A stretch of 64,000 bases of DNA from Bacillota bacterium (lineage in GTDB: Bacteria > Bacillota > Clostridia > Christensenellales > Aristaeellaceae): positions 38,559-102,558 of the forward strand of contig JAEZQK010000037.1 in the NCBI GenBank assembly GCA_023413135.1, read 5' to 3'. The notes under the pieces were generated by a model. The model worked only from the letters and a program-made list of their open reading frames with translations. It searched no databases and was not told where the DNA came from. This document shows, in pieces, positions 50,772 to 58,907 of the stretch (the stretch's first letter is position 1; the number at the start of each line of letters is the position of its first letter). A program made the translations under genes and the position numbers.

Positions 50772-51932
50772 CTAGCTTTCGCTTGGCGTGACGTAGCATA
50801 CCTCAACGGTGTTATGCTGCAGGCGGCTGATAATGGGCAGGATGGCCGGATTTTCCGGCGCGAAAGTGATCAGATACAGCCTGACGGACGGCCCCATCCG
50901 GCGGATGCGGATAATCATGTCCGCTACGGTGGAATTGAGCCTGGAGGTGATGATCACTGTGGCACCGGTGCGGCGCATGCGGCGGGTTTCCAGCAGCAGC
51001 ACCCGTTCAAACCGCTCCGACTGGGAAAAGTCGAGGCGTGCCAGCTCTTCCAGCAAAGCGGGTGCGCCCATGCTCTTGTCGTACTCCATGGGCCGCTTGC
51101 CAAGCAGGGGAAGCCGCACGGGATGGTCGCCGCGCATTTGCTTTAGCACCACCGACGCCGCCGTTTCGCACAGCGCATCCTGCAAAAAGGCTTTGGCCTG
51201 GGGCTTGGGCTTTTCCGGCAGGGAGGGAGGCGCGCAGTCCAATAAAACCAGCGCGTCGGGCAGCGCGGGCTCCTCAAAGCGGCGCACCATTAACTCCCGC
51301 TTGCGCATGCTAAGTTTCCAATGGATTTTTTTGAGCGGATCACCGGGCTGATACGTACGCACATCGGAGGGCGTGGTAGGATCCTCCCGCGCCCTGGCCA
51401 GCGTTTCCAGCCCAGCATCCCCGGGGCTGAACTGCAAAGGCTCCACTTCAAAAGGAAGCGGAAGCACCATCAAATCAAGGGGCGGCGTATCGGGCAGAAG
51501 ATTGCGGGCGAAAAAGCCAAACACATCCTCCACCAGATAGCTTAAAACGCCGGGGGAAAAGACGCCCACATGGGCGGTTGTAAACCGGTAGGCAAGCCGC
51601 TGGCTTTTCCGCCCGGAAAAGGGAAGCCGGGTGGTGATAGGCGGCTCCCCCGGCGCGGCGGACAGCGTGATGGTGATGGGGGCGATGGGTAAAAAGCCCC
51701 TGTGCTTGACCACAACCTCCAGAGTAACATCTTCGCCCCGCTGCACGCGGTGGCTGGAAAGGGTGTGGGAAACACTGGCCGACCGGCCCGCCATTGTTAC
51801 GCTGAGCAGCGACAAAAAAGCCATGGCGGCAAGCAGCACGGCAAAGAGCAGATAGATTTTGCTGCCTGTGGACAGTGCGGCCAGCAGGCAGGAAAAAAGC
51901 ACCGCAAAGAGGGTTAAAAGGCGGGATCTCAT
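50772..51932 (-). CDS. DUF58 domain protein
   Basis: A 386-residue protein with two N-terminal membrane helices (about 5-45). The DUF58 core TYQPGDPLKKIHWKLSMRKRELMVRRFEEP (about 212-241) is followed by a region resembling a von Willebrand A fold (LPDALVLLDCAPP). Members work with MoxR ATPases, and this gene overlaps the moxR stop by four bases. Its stop lies 33 bases before the transglutaminase start, so the three form one operon. The molecular function is not established. Confidence 0.85.
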   Translation of the reverse strand: MRSRLLTLFAVLFSCLLAALSTGSKIYLLFAVLLAAMAFLSLLSVTMAGRSASVSHTLSSHRVQRGEDVTLEVVVKHRGFLPIAPITITLSAAPGEPPITTRLPFSGRKSQRLAYRFTTAHVGVFSPGVLSYLVEDVFGFFARNLLPDTPPLDLMVLPLPFEVEPLQFSPGDAGLETLARAREDPTTPSDVRTYQPGDPLKKIHWKLSMRKRELMVRRFEEPALPDALVLLDCAPPSLPEKPKPQAKAFLQDALCETAASVVLKQMRGDHPVRLPLLGKRPMEYDKSMGAPALLEELARLDFSQSERFERVLLLETRRMRRTGATVIITSRLNSTVADMIIRIRRMGPSVRLYLITFAPENPAILPIISRLQHNTVEVCYVTPSES

Positions 51933-52876
51933 GGCAGCTTCACGGGCACCGGCACGTTTTCCAGAATGGTTACAAGCACCCGCTCCGAGGTGATGCCCTT
52001 CATGCGGGCCTCGGGGTTCAGGATCAGCCGGTGGGAAAGAACTGGCAGCGCCATATGCTGCACATCCTCCGGAAGGATGAAATCACGGCCGTCAAGCAGT
52101 GCGCAGGCCTGGGCCGCGCGGATCAGCGCGATCGCCCCGCGGGGAGAACCGCCCAGCTGCAGGGAAGGATGGTTGCGGGTTTGGGCCATGATGTTGGCAA
52201 CGTAACTGCGCACTTCCTTGGAGCAATAGATGGTGCCCACCATCTCCTGCAGTTCTACCACTTCCTGGGCGGTGCAGACAGGCTCCAGCGTCACCAGGGG
52301 CGTGACCTGCCCGCTGTAGCGCTCCAATACGTCCATTTCCTCCTCAATAGAGGGGTAGCCGATGGAGATGCGCAGGAAGAACCGGTCCATCTGCGCCTCG
52401 GGCAGGGGATAGGTACCTACGAATTCCACCGGGTTTTGCGTGGCCAGCACGATAAAGGGACGGGGCAGGGGATGGGTGATGCCATCCACCGTCACCTGGT
52501 ATTCCTCCATGACTTCCAGGAGGCTGGATTGCGTTTTGGGGGAGGTGCGGTTGATTTCGTCCGCAAGAACCACCTGGCTCATGACGGCGCCGGGCTTGAA
52601 TTCCATTTCCCCGTTTTGGAAGTTCGCCATGGTAAAGCCGGTGATATCGCTGGGCATAACGTCCGGGGTGAACTGGATGCGCTTGAAGGAACAGTCCAAA
52701 GATTTTGCCAGCGCGCTGGCCAATGTGGTCTTGCCCACGCCGGGCACATCCTCAATGAGCACATGACCTTTGCATAGCAGGGCGATCAGAGCGTATTCGA
52801 TGGCTTCGTCCTTGCCCACAATAACCTTGCGGATATTCTGCTGAAGGGCGCGGATGATTCGCCTCGGTTGCTGCAT
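51929..52876 (-). CDS. MoxR-family AAA+ ATPase
   Basis: A 315-residue ATPase, probably a chaperone for assembly or activation of the DUF58/transglutaminase membrane proteins encoded downstream. Walker A is EDVPGVGKTT, Walker B VVLADEINR, sensor 1 lies in IVLATQNPVEFVGTYPLPEAQMDRF, and sensor 2 in GGSPRGAIALIRAAQA. The frame extends to 52990 through repeat-like DNA, but AAAGGAGA before the ATG at 52876 and the family start (RRIIRALQQNIRKVIVGKDEAIE) define the gene. Confidence 0.9.
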   Translation of the reverse strand: MQQPRRIIRALQQNIRKVIVGKDEAIEYALIALLCKGHVLIEDVPGVGKTTLASALAKSLDCSFKRIQFTPDVMPSDITGFTMANFQNGEMEFKPGAVMSQVVLADEINRTSPKTQSSLLEVMEEYQVTVDGITHPLPRPFIVLATQNPVEFVGTYPLPEAQMDRFFLRISIGYPSIEEEMDVLERYSGQVTPLVTLEPVCTAQEVVELQEMVGTIYCSKEVRSYVANIMAQTRNHPSLQLGGSPRGAIALIRAAQACALLDGRDFILPEDVQHMALPVLSHRLILNPEARMKGITSERVLVTILENVPVPVKLP

Positions 52877-52884
52877 ACGTTGTT

Positions 52885-53110
52885 TCTCTCCTTTGTTTTC
52901 GCCCGCCCCGCGGCTGCGCCGCGTCGCGGGTACGCGCCGGGGAATCATGGATTCCTCCGACGCTAGTCGCCCCTTCGGGGCTCCCTCCAAAACGCACCGT
53001 GCCGCGCTACGCTTGCCCGGTGTTCCGTCTCTTCAGGCTACGCCTTCATCGACTCCAGGCTCACTTTGTTCGCTCTCCAAAGTGTCCACCGCTAATGGAA
53101 GCCGGCTGAC
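52885..53110. repeat. GC-rich repeat-like block in the moxR leader
   Basis: This stretch holds several short palindromes (CCCCTTCGGGG, GAATC-atg-GATTC, CGCGGC-tgc-GCCGCG) and phrases that look like dispersed repeats, for example GGAGCCCCGAAGGGGCGAC on the minus strand. It is transcribed as part of a roughly 240-base moxR 5' leader if the promoter at 53126 is used. I see no gene. I cannot test genome copy number. Confidence 0.45.
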
Positions 53111-53125
53111 AAAAGCCCATTTCAC

Positions 53126-53154
53126 AGTATAGCGGATTCGCCCCTGTTTTACAA
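53126..53154 (-). promoter_or_regulatory. Promoter of the moxR operon
   Basis: On the minus strand TTGTAA (53154-53149), a 17-base spacer and TATACT (53131-53126). Confidence 0.55.
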
Positions 53155-53158
53155 GCAC

Positions 53159-53187
53159 TTGAAAAATCAGGGAAGCACAGGTAAAAT
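53159..53187 (+). promoter_or_regulatory. Promoter of the birA operon
   Basis: TTGAAA (53159-53164), a 17-base spacer and TAAAAT (53182-53187), back to back with the moxR promoter. Confidence 0.5.
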
Positions 53188-53279
53188 GTTGGTGTGAACG
53201 TATAAGATGTAGTTTGTCCTAAATACCAGAAAAAATGTAAGGTATGTAAAGGCGTTTTGCCCTTTGAAGGAGGCCGTGT

Positions 53280-54254
53280 GTGGACGATTTATTACAGATG
53301 CTGGCAGCAGATGACTATGTGTCCGGAGAGGAATTAAGCCGCCGCTTGAGCATTACCCGCGCGGCGGTGTGGAAGCGAATGGAGGTACTGCGGGAAAATG
53401 GCTTCATGATCGAAAGCGCCGGGAAAAAGGGGTATCATCTGGTCTGGCCGGAGGACTGCCTTCATCCCGTCTTTGTGAAAAAGGGACTCGATACCAAATG
53501 GGCCGGACAGCCGCCCATGCTGTATTCGGATAGCATGACCTCCACCAACGTTATGCTCAAGCAGGCCGCGGAAAACGGCGCGGCCCATGGCACGGTGGCG
53601 TTGTGTGAGGAGCAGACGGCGGGCCGTGGCCGCAGAGGCCGGGGGTGGGTTTCGCCCAAGGGGCAGGGTTTGTGGGTATCGCTGCTGATTAGGCCCGCGC
53701 TTTCGCCAAACAGGGCGCAGCTGATCACGTTTGCGGCGGCCATCGCTATGGCGGAGGCGGTAGAGAAGGAAACGGGGCTCGATATCCAGGTCAAATGGCC
53801 CAACGATCTTACGCTGAAAGGGAAAAAGGTGTGCGGCATACTGCTGGAGCTTTCCGGCGATGTGGAGACCATATCTTATGTTGTGGTTGGCACCGGCTTG
53901 AATGTAGGCAGGGAGGCGTATCCTCCGGAACTATCAAATAGCGCCACATCTTTGCAGGCCGTGCTTGGGCGCTCAGTGGATAGGGCGCCGATCTTAAGGA
54001 GCTACCTTGCGGCCATCGAGCATCATATGGACAGCCTTTCGCTTTATGGTCTTAAGGGCATTTTGCAGGCGTATGAAAAGAAAAGCTGCACGCTTCATCA
54101 AACAGTACGGGTGACCGGCGGCGCTGAGGAATTTTCCGGTATCGCCACCGGGTTGGATGAAAACGGGGCGCTGCTGGTAAAACTGGAAGATGGGACCATC
54201 CGCTGCGTATTGGCGGGAGACGTATCGGTCAGGGGAGTGATGGGTTATGTCTGA
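53280..54254 (+). CDS. birA: Bifunctional biotin-protein ligase / biotin operon repressor
   Basis: A 324-residue enzyme. The N-terminal winged helix (about 1-60, SGEELSRRLSITRAAVWKRMEVLRENGF) could bind DNA. The ligase domain has GRGRRGRGWVSP (biotin/ATP loop), KWPNDL with the conserved catalytic Lys, KVCGILLEL and GTGLNV. The C-terminal SH3-like domain is about 275-320. It makes biotinyl-AMP and transfers biotin to carboxylase carrier domains, and may repress biotin genes. The start is GTG at 53280, six bases after AAGGAGG. Its end overlaps the P1 peptidase gene by eight bases. Confidence 0.95.
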   Translation: MDDLLQMLAADDYVSGEELSRRLSITRAAVWKRMEVLRENGFMIESAGKKGYHLVWPEDCLHPVFVKKGLDTKWAGQPPMLYSDSMTSTNVMLKQAAENGAAHGTVALCEEQTAGRGRRGRGWVSPKGQGLWVSLLIRPALSPNRAQLITFAAAIAMAEAVEKETGLDIQVKWPNDLTLKGKKVCGILLELSGDVETISYVVVGTGLNVGREAYPPELSNSATSLQAVLGRSVDRAPILRSYLAAIEHHMDSLSLYGLKGILQAYEKKSCTLHQTVRVTGGAEEFSGIATGLDENGALLVKLEDGTIRCVLAGDVSVRGVMGYV

Positions 54255-55212
54255 TATGGAACTGTTTGAAGGAAGCATTACCGATGTACACGGCATACGG
54301 GTGGGCCATGCGCAGAATAGATCTGCCCGTACGGGCGTTACGGTGGTTTTGTGCAGCCGCGACGGGGCCGTGGGCGGCGTTGACGTGCGGGGGGCGGCCC
54401 CCGGCACGCGGGAGACGGATCTTATGAAACCCGGTAATCTGGTGGAAAAGGTGAACGCCGTGGTGCTTTCCGGCGGCAGTGCTTTCGGGCTGGACAGCGC
54501 CGGGGGCGTGATGCGCTATCTGGAACAAAACGGTGTTGGCATCGACATGGGCGTATGCCGCGTGCCCATCGTGCCGGCGGCGGTGATCTATGACCTTTCA
54601 GTGGGCGATCCCAAGGTGCGCCCCGACGCCGCCATGGGTATGGCCGCCTGCGAGCGGGCCGGCAAGGAAATGGCCCAGGGCCTTATAGGCGCGGGCACAG
54701 GGGCCACGGTGGGCAAGCTGGTGCCGGGGGGCATCCCCCAAAACGGCGGGCTTGGCAGCGCCAGCATCACCTTGCCCAATGGGGTGACGGTGGGGGCCGT
54801 CGCCGTGGTGAATGCGGTAGGGGATATCTATCATCCCCATACGGGAAAACTTATCGCCTGCGCATGCATGGAGGATGGCACCCGGGTGCCTGCCGAGAAT
54901 CTGCTGTATGGCCATGTGCCCGCCGCGAAACCAAAGCGCATCCAGGAAGCGGGGCAAAATACCACCATAGCCGTCGTCGCTACCGACGCGGTACTTACCA
55001 AGGAGCAGGCCAACCGCCTGGCCACAGTTAGCCATGACGGCCTGGCGCGAGCCATCCGCCCCGTGCACACCCAGATGGACGGGGACACGGTGTTTGCTTT
55101 GGCCACGGGACGGGTGGAGGCGGATGTGAACTTCCTTCAATTGTGTGCGCTGGCTTCGGAGGTGGTGGCCCGGGCCATCGTAAACGGCGTGCTGGCCGGA
55201 AATACGCTATGA
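54247..55212 (+). CDS. P1-family peptidase (DmpA/S58 type)
   Basis: A 321-residue member of the S58 (DmpA/BapA-like) N-terminal nucleophile aminopeptidase family. Motifs: ITDVHGIRVGHAQN, VDVRGAAPGTRETDL, VVLSGGSAFGLDSAGGVMRYLE, GAGTGATVGKL and GGLGSASITLPNGVTVGAVAVVNAVGD. These enzymes self-cleave before an internal Ser/Thr. The chain shows GSAS before the presumed nucleophile region, but the exact residue cannot be assigned confidently. There is no signal peptide. It lies in an operon with birA and acpS; the substrate is unknown. Confidence 0.88.
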   Translation: MSDMELFEGSITDVHGIRVGHAQNRSARTGVTVVLCSRDGAVGGVDVRGAAPGTRETDLMKPGNLVEKVNAVVLSGGSAFGLDSAGGVMRYLEQNGVGIDMGVCRVPIVPAAVIYDLSVGDPKVRPDAAMGMAACERAGKEMAQGLIGAGTGATVGKLVPGGIPQNGGLGSASITLPNGVTVGAVAVVNAVGDIYHPHTGKLIACACMEDGTRVPAENLLYGHVPAAKPKRIQEAGQNTTIAVVATDAVLTKEQANRLATVSHDGLARAIRPVHTQMDGDTVFALATGRVEADVNFLQLCALASEVVARAIVNGVLAGNTL

Positions 55213-55574
55213 TCGGCCTTGGAATCGATATGTGCCGCATCTCACGCATGCAGCGTATGCTGGAAAATGAGAGGTTCCTGCTCCGCTATTTCAGCGAGGA
55301 GGAACAGGTTTATGTCAAGTCCCGCGGGCGTATGGGCCCGGACAGCGCCGCAGCCATCTTCGCCGCCAAGGAAGCTGCTCTAAAGGCGCTGGGGACGGGC
55401 TTTGCAGGTATCCGTCCCCAGGATGTGGTTATATTGCATGAGCCTTCCGGGCAACCTTACTATGATCTGCGGGGGACGGCCCTAAACCGTATGCAATCAT
55501 TGGGCGGGCGGCGGATGCATCTTAGCATGACCCATGAGGAGGACATTGCCGCCGCTGTGGCCGTTCTGGAATGA
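55209..55574 (+). CDS. acpS: Holo-[acyl-carrier-protein] synthase
   Basis: A 121-residue phosphopantetheinyl transferase that activates acyl carrier protein. IGLGIDMCRISRM contains the Mg2+ Asp, and FAAKEAALKALGTGF contains the second metal-binding Glu. HLSMTHEEDIAAAVAVLE is the C-terminal strand. The frame is open from 55143, but the ATG at 55209 overlaps the P1 peptidase stop (ATGA) and gives the proper family start. acpS followed by nnr is a common Firmicutes order. Confidence 0.94.
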   Translation: MIGLGIDMCRISRMQRMLENERFLLRYFSEEEQVYVKSRGRMGPDSAAAIFAAKEAALKALGTGFAGIRPQDVVILHEPSGQPYYDLRGTALNRMQSLGGRRMHLSMTHEEDIAAAVAVLE

Positions 55575-55592
55575 AGAGGGAGGAGGCGAAGC

Positions 55593-57116
55593 ATGTACAG
55601 GACCATCACGCCGGAGGAAATGAAGCGGGTGGAGCGCGCCATCATGCGGGAGACAGGCCTGCCGGGGCTATTGCTGATGGAGCATGCGGCTTTGGCGGTC
55701 GTCGGGGCCGTGAAGCGGCAGATGGAGAATCGGCGGGGACGGGTACTGTTTTTGTGCGGCCCCGGAAACAACGGGGGCGACGGGCTGGCTGCTGCCCGGC
55801 TATGGCTGAATGAAGGCGGCCAGGCGGAAATATGGCAGCTTACCAGCAAAATGACGGGGGATGCGGCAGCCAATAGACAGCTTTTGAAAAAGCTCTGGCC
55901 GGATGCGCCTGTTACGCGCCTGAGCGAAGCCCCTGATAAGCTGCCGCCTATTGGCCCGGAGACTACTGTTATCGTGGACGCGCTGTTCGGCACGGGCTTA
56001 AGCCAGCCTGTGCAGGGCGTAGCCTTTGCGCTGGCCAAGCGGGTGAATGAAAGCGGGATCCCCGTGGTAGCGGTGGATATCCCTTCGGGCGTGAGCGGCC
56101 TTACCGGCATGGTGATGGGGGAGGCCATCCGCGCTGCGGAAACGGTGACCTTCCACCGGCCCAAGCTTGGGCTGTATTTGAATAAGGGCCCGGAATATGC
56201 GGGGCGCGTGACGGTGGCGGATATCGGACTGCCCAAGGCGTTCGACGATGCGCCGGGCATGGATATGCTTCTTTCCCAGGACCTTTCCACACTTCTGCCG
56301 CAAAGGCGCAGGGACACCCATAAGGGCGATTACGGCCGGGTGCTGGTGGTGGCCGGGTCGCTGGGCATGGCTGGAGCCGCGGCTATCTGTGCCCTGGCGG
56401 CGCTGCGCACCGGAGCCGGGCTGGTCACCATAGCCTGTCCCGATACCATTGTGCCCGTCGTGCAGCAATTGGCACCCTGTGCCACCTGCCTGCCACTGCC
56501 CATGGCGGGGGAAGCCTTTGCGCCGGAGGCGGAAGGGATGGTGTTTGAAGCTGCGCTGCGGGCCGATGCCATTGCCGTGGGGCCGGGGCTGAATGTGCTG
56601 CCCGACAGGCTGATGCTATTGCGGGCTGTAAGGCGGGCGGACAAACCCACCGTATGGGACGCGGACGCGTTGAACCTTTTGTCCATGAGCCAGGAGCTTC
56701 TGCCTATGGCGGGCACGAATATCTTTACACCCCATCCCGGCGAGGCGGCAAGGCTGATGCAGGTTTCCATCGGGTCCGTAACGGCGGATGTGGTGGAAGG
56801 CGTGCAGGCCTTGTGGAACAAGCTGGGGGGCGTGGTGATATTAAAAGGAGCATCCTCGCTTTTGTATGACGGCACGCGCCTGGCCATCAACGTGACCGGC
56901 ACGCCCGCCCTGGCCAAGGGCGGCAGCGGTGATGCGCTGACCGGTATCCTGGCGGCCCTTTTGGCACAGCAGAAGCAACTTAACCATTCTCCGCTGGTGC
57001 TTGCTCAGATCGGCTGCTGCCTGCACGGCGATGCCGCTTTACGGGCGGAGAAGGAAACGGGACAGAGGGGATTGCTGGCTACGGATCTTTTGTGGTATTT
57101 AGGGAAGGAAGGGTGA
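55593..57116 (+). CDS. nnr: Bifunctional NAD(P)H-hydrate epimerase/dehydratase
   Basis: A 507-residue metabolite-repair enzyme. The N-terminal YjeF_N domain (about 1-210; FLCGPGNNGGDGLAAARLW, VIVDALFGTGL) epimerises hydrated NAD(P)H. The C-terminal carbohydrate-kinase-like domain (about 220-505; HKGDYGRVLVVAGS, IAVGPGLN, WDADALNLL, FTPHPGEAARL, GGSGDALTGI) uses ADP or ATP to dehydrate it. Both catalytic sets look intact. It begins 18 bases after acpS. Confidence 0.95.
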   Translation: MYRTITPEEMKRVERAIMRETGLPGLLLMEHAALAVVGAVKRQMENRRGRVLFLCGPGNNGGDGLAAARLWLNEGGQAEIWQLTSKMTGDAAANRQLLKKLWPDAPVTRLSEAPDKLPPIGPETTVIVDALFGTGLSQPVQGVAFALAKRVNESGIPVVAVDIPSGVSGLTGMVMGEAIRAAETVTFHRPKLGLYLNKGPEYAGRVTVADIGLPKAFDDAPGMDMLLSQDLSTLLPQRRRDTHKGDYGRVLVVAGSLGMAGAAAICALAALRTGAGLVTIACPDTIVPVVQQLAPCATCLPLPMAGEAFAPEAEGMVFEAALRADAIAVGPGLNVLPDRLMLLRAVRRADKPTVWDADALNLLSMSQELLPMAGTNIFTPHPGEAARLMQVSIGSVTADVVEGVQALWNKLGGVVILKGASSLLYDGTRLAINVTGTPALAKGGSGDALTGILAALLAQQKQLNHSPLVLAQIGCCLHGDAALRAEKETGQRGLLATDLLWYLGKEG

Positions 57117-57226
57117 TTCAGCGAATCCTTGATTCCTCTTTTCGTGCGTCCGCATAGGATGAAGGGAGCAGCGCCGGAAGCCCCCTGCCAATCCGGACGA
57201 TGAGCACAAACGGCGCCGCATTGCGA

Positions 57227-57383
57227 TTGAGGGAGTGCTGATTGATTCGGATGGGTATCCGGCAGTCGCTTTTTCCACCCTGCTGTGTCGCGTATCCGGT
57301 CGCCGCAGCGAAACTGCGGCGGCCGCTCAGCTCCTTGCAGGGCGGAAAAATCCGCCATCCTCATTCAATCAACAGTCCCTTAA
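57227..57383. repeat. Nested long hairpin element between nnr and the MazF gene
   Basis: Three concentric inverted repeats: 57227-57254 with 57355-57383 (imperfect, about 28 bases), TTTTTCCACCCTGC (57270-57283) with GCAGGGCGGAAAAA (57337-57350, one mismatch), and CGCCGCAG with CTGCGGCG (57301-57308 and 57314-57321). It could be a MITE-like repeat or a structured RNA. The rest of the 329-base gap 57117-57445 holds no recognisable gene; alr and an antitoxin gene often sit at this place in Firmicutes. Confidence 0.75.
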
Positions 57384-57445
57384 CGGTGCATCCATGCACA
57401 GCAATCGAAGGGAAAACCTTGACAGGGGGCATGGAGTGTGACAAT

Positions 57446-57811
57446 ATGAAAAGAGGGGAAATCTATCGGGCTGATTTGGACCCTGTTATCGGATCGGAGC
57501 AGGGCGGCATCCGCCCGGTTCTGATCATACAAAATGATATAGGCAACCTGCATAGCCCCACGGTGATCGTGGCTGCCATTACGTCCCGGCTGAATAAGCC
57601 CAAGCTGCCTACCCACGTGGCCATATCCAGCCGGCAGAGCGGTCTGAAAAAGGACTCCGTGATCCTTGCTGAGCAGGTGCGCACCCTGGAAAAGAAACGG
57701 CTCATGGAAAAGCTGGGGCGTGTGGATGAGGAAGTGATGGCAAAGGTGGATCGTGCCTTGGCTATTTCCCTTGGCGCTTCGGACCGGCCTTTGGCACCCC
57801 CGGCAAATTGA
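57446..57811 (+). CDS. ndoA: MazF/NdoA-type endoribonuclease toxin
   Basis: A 121-residue PemK/MazF protein, closest in pattern to the B. subtilis EndoA type. KRGEIYRADLDPVIGSEQGGIRPVLIIQND holds the active-site Arg, and SPTVIVAAITSRLNKPKLPTHVAI gives the conserved Thr and basic loop; EQVRTLEKKRL follows. It should cleave mRNA at short U-rich sites. GGAG seven bases ahead supports the ATG at 57446 (an in-frame ATG at 57431 has no proper site). No antitoxin ORF is visible directly upstream, which is unusual. The gene lies in the acpS-nnr neighbourhood, as in Bacillus. Confidence 0.9.
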   Translation: MKRGEIYRADLDPVIGSEQGGIRPVLIIQNDIGNLHSPTVIVAAITSRLNKPKLPTHVAISSRQSGLKKDSVILAEQVRTLEKKRLMEKLGRVDEEVMAKVDRALAISLGASDRPLAPPAN

Positions 57812-57917
57812 ACCGAATATAGGAAGGCGCTGCTTTTGCGGGGAAAGCGGCGTTTTCCCTGTCACAAAGGAAAAGGGAGGAGTTTTTCTGAATCGGAGGG
57901 TGGACAACCTGGGTCGG

Positions 57918-58766
57918 ATGATCCTAAAGGAGCGGTTGCGCAGCTATGTGCAGATCGTGGTGGGCTGTATCCTGGGTGGTCTGGCCTATCCTCTGTTTCT
58001 GGTGCCCAACAGCATCGCGCCCGGCGGACTCACCGGCATTGCCACCATCCTGAACCATCTGATCGGCATTCCCGTGGGCCTGACCAGCATGGTGATGAAC
58101 CTTCCTTTGTTCATTTTAGGTTTTCGGGCTATGGGCCGCGTGTTCGTATGGCGGTCACTGGTGGCCACGGTGCTGTTCTCCCTGGCCATCGACTTGATCC
58201 CCGTACCGCCCCTGACCACCGATGTGCTCCTGGGGGCCGTGTACGGCGGCGGTCTTGTGGGTTTGGGGCTGGGGATCATTTTGCGGGGCGAGGCTACCAC
58301 CGGCGGTTCGGACATGATCGCCAGGATGGTTCACCGGAAATTTTCCTTCATATCTGTAGGCGCGTTCTTGTTTGCCATCGATTTTCTGGTGATTGTGGCT
58401 GCGGGCTTTGTGATCGGCGCGCAGCATGCTTTGTATGCCCTGATCTGCATCTTCGTTTCCGCCAAGCTGGTGGATGCGATGCTGAACGGCTTCAACACAC
58501 AAAAGGCCTGCTTTGTGATCACCGAAAGAACGGTATCGGTAACCAACCGCATTATGGAGGAACTGGAGCGGGGTGTCACGCTGCTCACAGCCACAGGCGC
58601 ATACTCGGGCAGGGAACGCCCGGTGATATTGTGCGTGGCCGGACGGCAGGAGGTGCCCAGGGTGAAGGAGATCGTGCGCCAGGAGGATGAAAAGGCGTTC
58701 ATGTTCATCACCGAGGCCCATGAGGCGCTGGGCGAAGGGTTCGCCAAGCTGATGGATGATAAGTAA
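57918..58766 (+). CDS. YitT-family membrane protein (DUF161/DUF2179)
   Basis: About 282 residues from the ATG at 57918. Five or six membrane segments begin YVQIVVGCILGGLAYPLFLVPNSIAPGGLTGIATILN, with the conserved GGSDMIA. The C-terminal DUF2179 domain (about 205-275, FNTQKACFVITERTVSVTNRIMEELERGVTLL) is cytoplasmic. The function is not established. The start is uncertain: the best ribosome site (GGGAGG, 57875-57880) points to a CTG at 57888, GTG 57900 is also in frame, and the ATG at 57918 gives the most typical N-terminus but has no ribosome site. Confidence 0.85.
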   Translation: MILKERLRSYVQIVVGCILGGLAYPLFLVPNSIAPGGLTGIATILNHLIGIPVGLTSMVMNLPLFILGFRAMGRVFVWRSLVATVLFSLAIDLIPVPPLTTDVLLGAVYGGGLVGLGLGIILRGEATTGGSDMIARMVHRKFSFISVGAFLFAIDFLVIVAAGFVIGAQHALYALICIFVSAKLVDAMLNGFNTQKACFVITERTVSVTNRIMEELERGVTLLTATGAYSGRERPVILCVAGRQEVPRVKEIVRQEDEKAFMFITEAHEALGEGFAKLMDDK

Positions 58767-58841
58767 CCGCAACTTGTATACATAGGATGTATAACTTTTT
58801 TTTGGAAATGGACAATTTCTCTTTTCTTACCTTAAGCATTC

Positions 58842-58850
58842 TGTTATAAT
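58842..58850 (+). promoter_or_regulatory. Extended -10 promoter of the BMP operon
   Basis: TG-t-TATAAT (58842-58850), a perfect extended -10, about 58 bases before the first gene. No good -35 is visible at 17 bases. Confidence 0.6.
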
Positions 58851-58907
58851 ACACATGATATTGCCCTGCATGCGGTCGCAGGGTATCATACAAGGAGGAA
58901 ACCATAC

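Noticed and set aside
57270..57283. GCAGGGTGGAAAAA on the minus strand resembling a T-box core
   Set aside because: It lacks the ACCGCGG part, has no terminator or downstream gene on that strand, and pairs with its own inverted copy in the hairpin element.
57419..57447. TTGACA-17-CAATAT as a promoter for the MazF gene
   Set aside because: The -10 hexamer overlaps the ATG at 57446, so a transcript from it would begin inside the gene. No good downstream start exists.
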